Source: Akkermansia sp.
Lineage (GTDB): Bacteria; Verrucomicrobiota; Verrucomicrobiia; Verrucomicrobiales; Akkermansiaceae
DNA: 9,869 nt
Reading direction: 5' to 3'
Assembly: GCA_020047775.1 (NCBI GenBank)
Contig: JAIFNK010000288.1
Coordinates: forward strand, 1 to 9,869
Part shown: positions 6,471 through 9,869 of the stretch, in pieces
Layout of the letters: each line of letters opens with the position of its first letter
Numbering within the stretch: the first letter of the stretch is position 1
The notes under the pieces: generated by a model
The model's input: the letters and a program-made list of their open reading frames with translations, nothing else
The model's database searches: none
What the model was told of the DNA's origin: nothing
Position numbers and translations under genes: made by a program

Positions 6471-8972
6471 ATGCATTTGCCCGACTTGACTCCCGAACTC
6501 CTCTCCCCGGCGGGGAACTGGGACTGTGCCCGCGCGGCGGTGGCGGCCGGGGCCGATGCCATCTATTTCGGCCTGCCTAAGTTCAACGCCCGGCTGCGCG
6601 CGGACAATTTCATCGAGGCGGATCTGGAGGAACTCATGGAATACCTGCACCGCCACGGCGTGAAGGGATTCGTGACCATGAACACGCTCATTTTCACCAG
6701 CGAAATGAAGGCCGCCGAGCAGCAACTCCGCCGCATCGCCGCCGCCGGGGTGGATGCGTTGATCATCCAGGACCTCGGGCTGGCGAAGCTCGCCCGCATG
6801 GTCGCCCCGGAGGTCGAGCTGCATGCTTCGACCCAGATGACCATCACTTCGCCGGAGGGCCTCGCCTTCGTCGAGTCCCTATTCCCGCTGGAACGCGCCG
6901 TCCTGGCCCGCGAGCTTTCGATCAAGGAAATCGAGCGGTTTCACGCCTCGTCCGTGAAAACGAAGACGCCGCTCGAAGTTTTCTGCCACGGAGCCCTCTG
7001 CGTCGCCTACTCCGGCCAATGCCTCACCAGCGAGTCGCTCGGCCAGCGCAGCGCCAACCGCGGCGAATGCGCCCAAGCCTGCCGCATGCCTTATGAAATC
7101 GTCGTCGATGGCGAAACCCGCGAACTCGGTGCGGTCCGTTATTTGCTCAGCCCGCAGGACCTCGCCGCCGTCGATCTCGTCCCGGACCTCGTGCGTGCCG
7201 GGGTGAAATCCTTCAAGATCGAAGGCCGCCTCAAGTCGCCCGAATACGTCGCCGCCGTCACCCGCGTCTATCGGAAGGCCCTCGACGCCGCCGTGGCGGC
7301 GGTTTCCAACCGCCAAGCCTCTGAATCCCCTATCACCCCGTCCGACCGCTACGCCCTGGAAATGACCTTCTCCCGCGGCCTCAGCACCGGTTGGTTCGCC
7401 GGCGCCAACCACCCGTATCTCACCCATGGGAAATTCGGCAAGAAGCGTGGTCCGCTGCTCGGCACCATCACCGATTGCGGCCCCGGCTGGATCCGTCTTG
7501 GCGAACTAACCGGCGTACCCTTCGCAGCCGGGGACGGCGTCGTCTTCGATGCCGGTGAGAACCGCGATCTCGAACAAGGCGCGCGCATCTGGGTCATCGA
7601 GGGCGACCGCCTCATTTTCCACCTCACCTACAGCGGCATCAACTTTGATAGAATCAAACCCGGTCACACACTCTACAAAACCTCCGATCCCAAGCTCGAC
7701 TCCGAACTCCGCCGCTTCTGGCAGAACTCCCGGCCGGCCGAGAAAAAATCCCCGCTCCACCTAACCATCACCGGCAAGTCCGGCGAGCCTCTTCATGTAG
7801 CGGCGGTCTGCGACCGTCTGTCTTCCTCCGCGTCCTCCACCCTCCTGCTCGAACCCGCAGCCAAGCACCCGCTTTCCAGCGAAAAACTCGTCGAGCAACT
7901 TGGCCGCCTCGGTGATTCCCCGTTCGAACTCGGCACCCTCGACAACCAGCTCGAAGGCGACTGCCACATCGCCGTCTCCGCCCTCAACCAACTCCGCCGC
8001 GCCCTGGTCAAACAGTTGGAAGACGCCGCCGCCATCAAGCCGGAACGCCCGAAAATCACCACAACCTATCAGGATCTTCTCCCTTCGACGTTCGATGTTG
8101 GAAGTTCGACGTTCGATGTTCCCGCGCTCTCGGTTCTCTGCCGCACCATGGGCCAGGTCACCGCCGCCCTCGAATGTGGCGTGGAAACCCTCTACTGCGA
8201 CTTCGAAGACCCGCGCCGCTACAAGGAAGCAGTGTCTCTCTTCAAATCCTCAATCCTCAATCCCCAATCCACAATCATCCTCGCCACGCCGCGCATCCTC
8301 AAGCCCGGTGAGAACGGTTACCTCAAGCTCATCGAAAAAGCCGCGCCCGACGGTCTGCTGCTCCGCAACCTCGGCGCGCTCCACTACTACAAGGACCGTC
8401 ACGACCTGAAAAAAATCGGCGATTTCTCCCTCAACGTCGCCAACCCGGTCACCGCGAAGCTCCTGATGGAAAACGCCGCGCTCGACTATCTCACCGTCTC
8501 TTACGACCTCAACATCGGCCAGGTCCTCGAACTGCTCCACAGCGCTCCGCCCGAGTGGTTCGAGCTCACGCTGCACCAGCACATGCCGATGTTTCACATG
8601 GAGCACTGCGTCTTCTGCACCTTCCTCAGCAGCGGCACCACCTACAAGGATTGCGGCCGCCCATGCGAAACCCACGTCGTCCACCTCCGCGACCGCGTCG
8701 GCCAACTTCATCGCCTGCAAGCCGACGTCGGCTGCCGCAACACGCTCTTCAACGGCAAGGCCCAAACCGGAGCCCGCTACTACGAACACCTCCGCAAAAC
8801 CGGCCTCTCCCGCTTCCGCGTCGAGTTGCTCGACGAGGCGGAGGACGCCGCGAAAACCATCCGCGCCTATCAGGATCTTCTCAGCGGCAAGTCGGACGCC
8901 TTCAAACTGCTCGACCAGGTCCAGGCCCTCGAAAAACTCGGCGTCACCGAAGGCACGCTGGCGGAGCTTTGA
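6471..8972 (+). CDS. U32 family protein (RlhA/TrhP-like), long two-part form
   Basis: An 833-residue protein. It opens with the family start (TPELLSPAGNWD, 7-18). The U32 signature is at 169-186: E169, G174, C177, G182, C184, followed by C200 and C204. These four cysteines (with C172 nearby) are the likely [4Fe-4S] ligands by analogy with related U32 proteins. IEGRLKSPEYV (250-260) is also typical. Residues about 380-520 correspond to the DUF3656-like middle part. From about 551 a second half resembles a degenerate U32 barrel and has its own cysteines, C713-x2-C716 and C728-x3-C732. Although called peptidases, U32 relatives RlhA and TrhP are needed for hydroxylation of 23S rRNA C2501 and tRNA U34; RNA hydroxylation is thus the best guess. 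The linker contains an STFDV tandem repeat (539-550) and a heptamer-derived stretch (594-603). The 3' end is duplicated at 9762-9869. Confidence 0.9.
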   Translation: MHLPDLTPELLSPAGNWDCARAAVAAGADAIYFGLPKFNARLRADNFIEADLEELMEYLHRHGVKGFVTMNTLIFTSEMKAAEQQLRRIAAAGVDALIIQDLGLAKLARMVAPEVELHASTQMTITSPEGLAFVESLFPLERAVLARELSIKEIERFHASSVKTKTPLEVFCHGALCVAYSGQCLTSESLGQRSANRGECAQACRMPYEIVVDGETRELGAVRYLLSPQDLAAVDLVPDLVRAGVKSFKIEGRLKSPEYVAAVTRVYRKALDAAVAAVSNRQASESPITPSDRYALEMTFSRGLSTGWFAGANHPYLTHGKFGKKRGPLLGTITDCGPGWIRLGELTGVPFAAGDGVVFDAGENRDLEQGARIWVIEGDRLIFHLTYSGINFDRIKPGHTLYKTSDPKLDSELRRFWQNSRPAEKKSPLHLTITGKSGEPLHVAAVCDRLSSSASSTLLLEPAAKHPLSSEKLVEQLGRLGDSPFELGTLDNQLEGDCHIAVSALNQLRRALVKQLEDAAAIKPERPKITTTYQDLLPSTFDVGSSTFDVPALSVLCRTMGQVTAALECGVETLYCDFEDPRRYKEAVSLFKSSILNPQSTIILATPRILKPGENGYLKLIEKAAPDGLLLRNLGALHYYKDRHDLKKIGDFSLNVANPVTAKLLMENAALDYLTVSYDLNIGQVLELLHSAPPEWFELTLHQHMPMFHMEHCVFCTFLSSGTTYKDCGRPCETHVVHLRDRVGQLHRLQADVGCRNTLFNGKAQTGARYYEHLRKTGLSRFRVELLDEAEDAAKTIRAYQDLLSGKSDAFKLLDQVQALEKLGVTEGTLAEL
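8084..8120 (+). repeat. In-frame 21-bp-period direct repeat within the U32 gene
   Basis: The 16-mer TTCGACGTTCGATGTT occurs at 8084-8099 and again at 8105-8120. The 21-base period keeps the reading frame and encodes STFDV twice (residues 539-543 and 546-550). It sits in the linker between the DUF3656-like part and the second half, where an added segment would be tolerated. It looks like a small interspersed repeat that entered the gene, rather than conserved protein sequence. Confidence 0.8.
8251..8278 (+). repeat. Four tandem 7-bp units within the U32 gene
   Basis: CAATCCT (8251-8257), CAATCCC (8258-8264), CAATCCA (8265-8271) and CAATCAT (8272-8278) are four head-to-tail heptamers. The unit is not a multiple of three, so each copy is read in a different frame; the stretch encodes roughly residues 594-603 (SILNPQSTII). 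It lies just before a strand-like segment (ILATPRI), in what should be a variable loop. Changes in copy number would shift the frame and break the C-terminal half. Confidence 0.8.
8806..8913 (+). repeat. Long direct repeat, copy 1 (inside U32 gene)
   Basis: This segment of the U32 gene matches 9762-9869 in direct orientation at an offset of 956 bp, with 103 of 108 bases identical. Differences are at 8826, 8877, 8879, 8904 and 8907 (copy 2: 9782, 9833, 9835, 9860, 9863). Upstream of 8806 the match falls off. The downstream limit cannot be seen, because copy 2 runs into the window edge. Confidence 0.95.
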
Positions 8973-8974
8973 TT

Positions 8975-8987
8975 GAGAGCGGCTCTC
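8975..8987. terminator. Short hairpin between convergent U32 and higA stops
   Basis: GAGAGC (8975-8980), G, GCTCTC (8982-8987) is a perfect palindrome filling most of the 16 bp between the U32 stop and the higA stop. A 5-bp stem with a 3-base loop (CGG) is possible. There is no T run after it on either strand, so at most a weak bidirectional terminator. It may instead mark the junction of the inserted segment. Confidence 0.3.
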
Positions 8988-8988
8988 C

Positions 8989-9414
8989 CTATCGCAGAAA
9001 AACATCCGGCCGCAGTCCGAAATACCTGCCTAACGAGACCGCATGACCGGCCGTGATCTTCCTCTCGCCCCGAAGAATCATCGGGCCGAGGGATGCTGAC
9101 TTCCCGAGGATGCGTGAAAGTCCGGCACCGGAAAGCGAGTGCTCCTCGATCAGATGTTGCAAGAGCGCGGTGCCGCCGAGTTTCGATGGCTTCGCGTTTG
9201 CGGTTTCATATTTTGCGATCAGCTCGCACAGGAGATCGAGATAATCATTCTGGTCCGCCGTCATCCGGTCCTCGAAGCCCGCGAAGATGTCGGCGATTTC
9301 AACCGTGTTGTGGTAGGTGACATCGTCATGAATCGGGCGCGGTAGAAACATGCCGCAGAGCGAAGCGTAATCCGCCGGCATGGATTGAAAATGGCTGGCT
9401 TGTTTCGTTTTCAT
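8989..9414 (-). CDS. higA: HigA-type antitoxin (HTH regulator)
   Basis: A 141-residue protein. The ATG at 9414 overlaps the higB stop (ATGA) and has AAGAAGGA just upstream; the frame open to 9816 is only antisense of higB and the repeat. Residues about 28-72 (IHDDVTYHNTVEIADIF and following) form the N-terminal part seen in COG5499-type HigA antitoxins. Residues about 84-135 form an Xre-like helix-turn-helix (LIEEHSLSGAGLSRILGK, then a recognition-type stretch up to RGERKITAGHAVSLGRYFG). It should bind and neutralise HigB and repress its own operon. The order toxin first, antitoxin second is the normal higBA order. Gene naming rests on the pairing and on the fold pattern. Confidence 0.88.
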   Translation of the reverse strand: MKTKQASHFQSMPADYASLCGMFLPRPIHDDVTYHNTVEIADIFAGFEDRMTADQNDYLDLLCELIAKYETANAKPSKLGGTALLQHLIEEHSLSGAGLSRILGKSASLGPMILRGERKITAGHAVSLGRYFGLRPDVFLR

Positions 9415-9719
9415 AGATCCTTCTTCCAAGTGTTTTTGTCGTATTCGGCGTGGGTCATGAAGTCCAAGGTGTAAACCCGCCGCTTGTTGTAGTGGATGGC
9501 CACGATGAGGCGGTAATCGTTGCCGCATACGTTGAAGACGGTGACATTGCGCCCGCTGGCGACTTTCACCGGATCGGCGGAAGGATACGTCAGTCGAACA
9601 TCCCGGATGCTTTCCCAGTCGGCGAGTCTGACCACCGTGATCCAAGCTTCGAGCCATTTGCCCGCCTTGGACTTGGGTGGAGCCGCTTCTCTGAGAAATT
9701 TTTCCTTGATGACGTGCAA
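9411..9719 (-). CDS. higB: HigB-type toxin (RelE-like mRNA interferase)
   Basis: A 102-residue protein if started at the TTG at 9719, which gives MHVIKEKFL, matching the MHxI start and about 100-residue length usual for this family. TTG codons at 9728 and 9755 are alternatives; no ATG or GTG serves this start. Family hallmarks of the HigB_toxin group are WESIRDVRLTYPSAD (35-49), FNVCGNDYRLIVAI (62-75) and DFMTHAEYDK (86-95). Relatives cut mRNA at the ribosome. The gene ends in TGA overlapping the higA ATG by 4 bases, giving translational coupling. No Shine-Dalgarno precedes the TTG and the likely transcription start is very close, so the message may be leaderless. Confidence 0.88.
   Translation of the reverse strand: MHVIKEKFLREAAPPKSKAGKWLEAWITVVRLADWESIRDVRLTYPSADPVKVASGRNVTVFNVCGNDYRLIVAIHYNKRRVYTLDFMTHAEYDKNTWKKDL
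9418..9425 (-). promoter_or_regulatory. Ribosome binding site of higA
   Basis: On the minus strand AAGAAGGA lies 3 bases before the higA ATG, inside the last codons of higB. It is one of the few clear Shine-Dalgarno sequences in the window and fixes the higA start. Confidence 0.65.
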
Positions 9720-9721
9720 CA

Positions 9722-9736
9722 GACACAAAATGTATC
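9722..9736. promoter_or_regulatory. Candidate HigA operator over the higB promoter
   Basis: GACACA (9722-9727), AAA, TGTATC (9731-9736) is an inverted repeat with one mismatch between the arms. It covers the -10 area and ends two bases before the higB TTG start. This is where an autorepressing antitoxin would be expected to bind. Function is inferred from position and symmetry only. Confidence 0.45.
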
Positions 9737-9755
9737 GATTGGGTCCCGGAGTCAA
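9727..9755 (-). promoter_or_regulatory. Putative higBA promoter
   Basis: On the minus strand TTGACT (9750-9755) fits a -35 box. A -10 box could be CATTTT (9727-9732, 17-bp spacer) or TACATT (9729-9734, 15-bp spacer). Either places the transcription start at or a few bases from the TTG start of higB at 9719. The -35 box lies about 6 bp from the edge of the U32 repeat copy. Confidence 0.5.
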
Positions 9756-9761
9756 CTGCTT

Positions 9762-9869
9762 TCTCCCGCTTCCGCGTCGAGCTGCTCGACGAGGCGGAGG
9801 ACGCCGCGAAAACCATCCGCGCCTATCAGGATTTGCTCAGCGGCAAGTCGGACGCCTTCGAATTGCTCG
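9762..9869 (+). pseudogene. Start-less second copy of the U32 3' end (partial, runs off window)
   Basis: It repeats 8806-8913 of the U32 gene and keeps the same reading frame (SRFRVELLDEAEDAAKTI and onward). No start codon or N-terminal part precedes it, so it is a 5'-truncated remnant. Against copy 1 there are five base differences. Four are silent changes in three Leu codons (GTT GAG TTG/CTG context, CTT/TTG, CTG/TTG) and one changes Lys904-codon AAA to GAA (residue 812, Lys to Glu). The silent pattern suggests that this sequence diverged while it was still part of a working gene, such as the host's original 3' end or one brought in from a relative. The end lies outside the window. Confidence 0.85.

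Larger units (their letters stand above)
8973..9761. mobile_element. Possible inserted higBA cassette
   Basis: This stretch lies between the stop codon of the intact U32 gene and a second copy of the U32 3' end. It holds only the higBA operon and its promoter, with almost no spare sequence on either side (16 bp to the U32 stop, about 6 bp from the -35-like box to the repeat). Its GC content is lower than the U32 gene's (29 of 60 bases at 9421-9480 against 40 of 60 at 8161-8220). The picture fits an element that entered the 3' end of the U32 gene and supplied a replacement end. No integrase, transposase or terminal inverted repeats were found, so the limits and the mechanism are inferred. Confidence 0.4.

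Noticed and set aside
6387..6824. N-terminal extension of the DUF1800 gene by 146 codons
   Set aside because: The added part is antisense to the U32 gene; the family motif begins just after the ATG at 6386.
8251..8278. CRISPR-like array
   Set aside because: Units are 7 bp with no spacers; this is a simple tandem repeat.
6471..8972. Calling the U32 gene a collagenase or peptidase
   Set aside because: The cysteine pattern and known relatives (RlhA, TrhP, UbiU/UbiV) point to iron-sulfur enzymes in hydroxylation; no protease active site is visible.
8973..9761. Insertion sequence with transposase
   Set aside because: No transposase frame and no terminal inverted repeats; flanking direct repeats exceed 100 bp, far longer than target duplications made by insertion sequences.
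9415..9816. N-terminal extension of HigA by 134 codons
   Set aside because: It is antisense of higB shifted in frame and runs into the U32 repeat; the ATG at 9414 has a good ribosome binding site and overlaps the higB stop.
1..9869. tRNA, rRNA or riboswitch
   Set aside because: No cloverleaf-like segment, rRNA-like stretch or recognisable riboswitch core was seen in the intergenic regions, which are nearly all under 100 bp.

Overview
The window looks like chromosomal DNA of a GC-rich bacterium, most likely from the Verrucomicrobiota (or the wider Planctomycetota-Verrucomicrobiota-Chlamydiota group). The grounds are a DUF1800 gene followed directly by a DUF1501 gene (a pairing typical of planctomycetes and verrucomicrobia), a long two-part U32 protein, mostly weak Shine-Dalgarno sequences, and small palindromic and tandem repeats between and inside genes. 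This placement is inferred from content; there is no rRNA or other marker in the window.

Layout. Positions 1-369 hold no convincing gene. A small membrane-anchored protein follows (370-978, +). It converges on an exported alpha/beta hydrolase (1035-1964, -) across a 56-bp gap holding two perfect hairpins. Divergent from the hydrolase, and separated by a palindrome, is an exported protein of unknown function with locally low GC (2049-3539, +). Its stop lies 2 bp from the stop of the DUF1501 gene (3542-4861, -), which is the second gene of a DUF1800-DUF1501 operon (DUF1800 at 4866-6386, -). Divergent from that operon is an 833-codon U32-family gene (6471-8972, +) related to the RNA-hydroxylation proteins RlhA/TrhP. 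Two short repeats lie within its coding sequence. Convergent with the U32 gene is a HigBA-type toxin-antitoxin operon (higB 9411-9719, higA 8989-9414, both -).

The most notable structure is at the right end. Bases 9762-9869, which run to the edge of the window, repeat the 3' part of the U32 gene (8806-8913) in the same orientation with 103 of 108 bases identical. Four of the five differences are silent leucine changes and one gives Lys to Glu. The toxin-antitoxin operon, visibly lower in GC than the U32 gene, therefore sits between an intact U32 3' end and a second, start-less copy of it. This resembles an element that entered the 3' end of the gene and restored its reading frame. No integrase or transposase is visible, and the far end of the second copy lies outside the window.

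Working relationships. DUF1800 and DUF1501 proteins are probably produced together, and the DUF1501 protein carries a Tat-type signal. HigB and HigA form a self-contained toxin-antitoxin unit with a 4-base gene overlap and a candidate operator over its promoter. The other genes appear to be independent single units.
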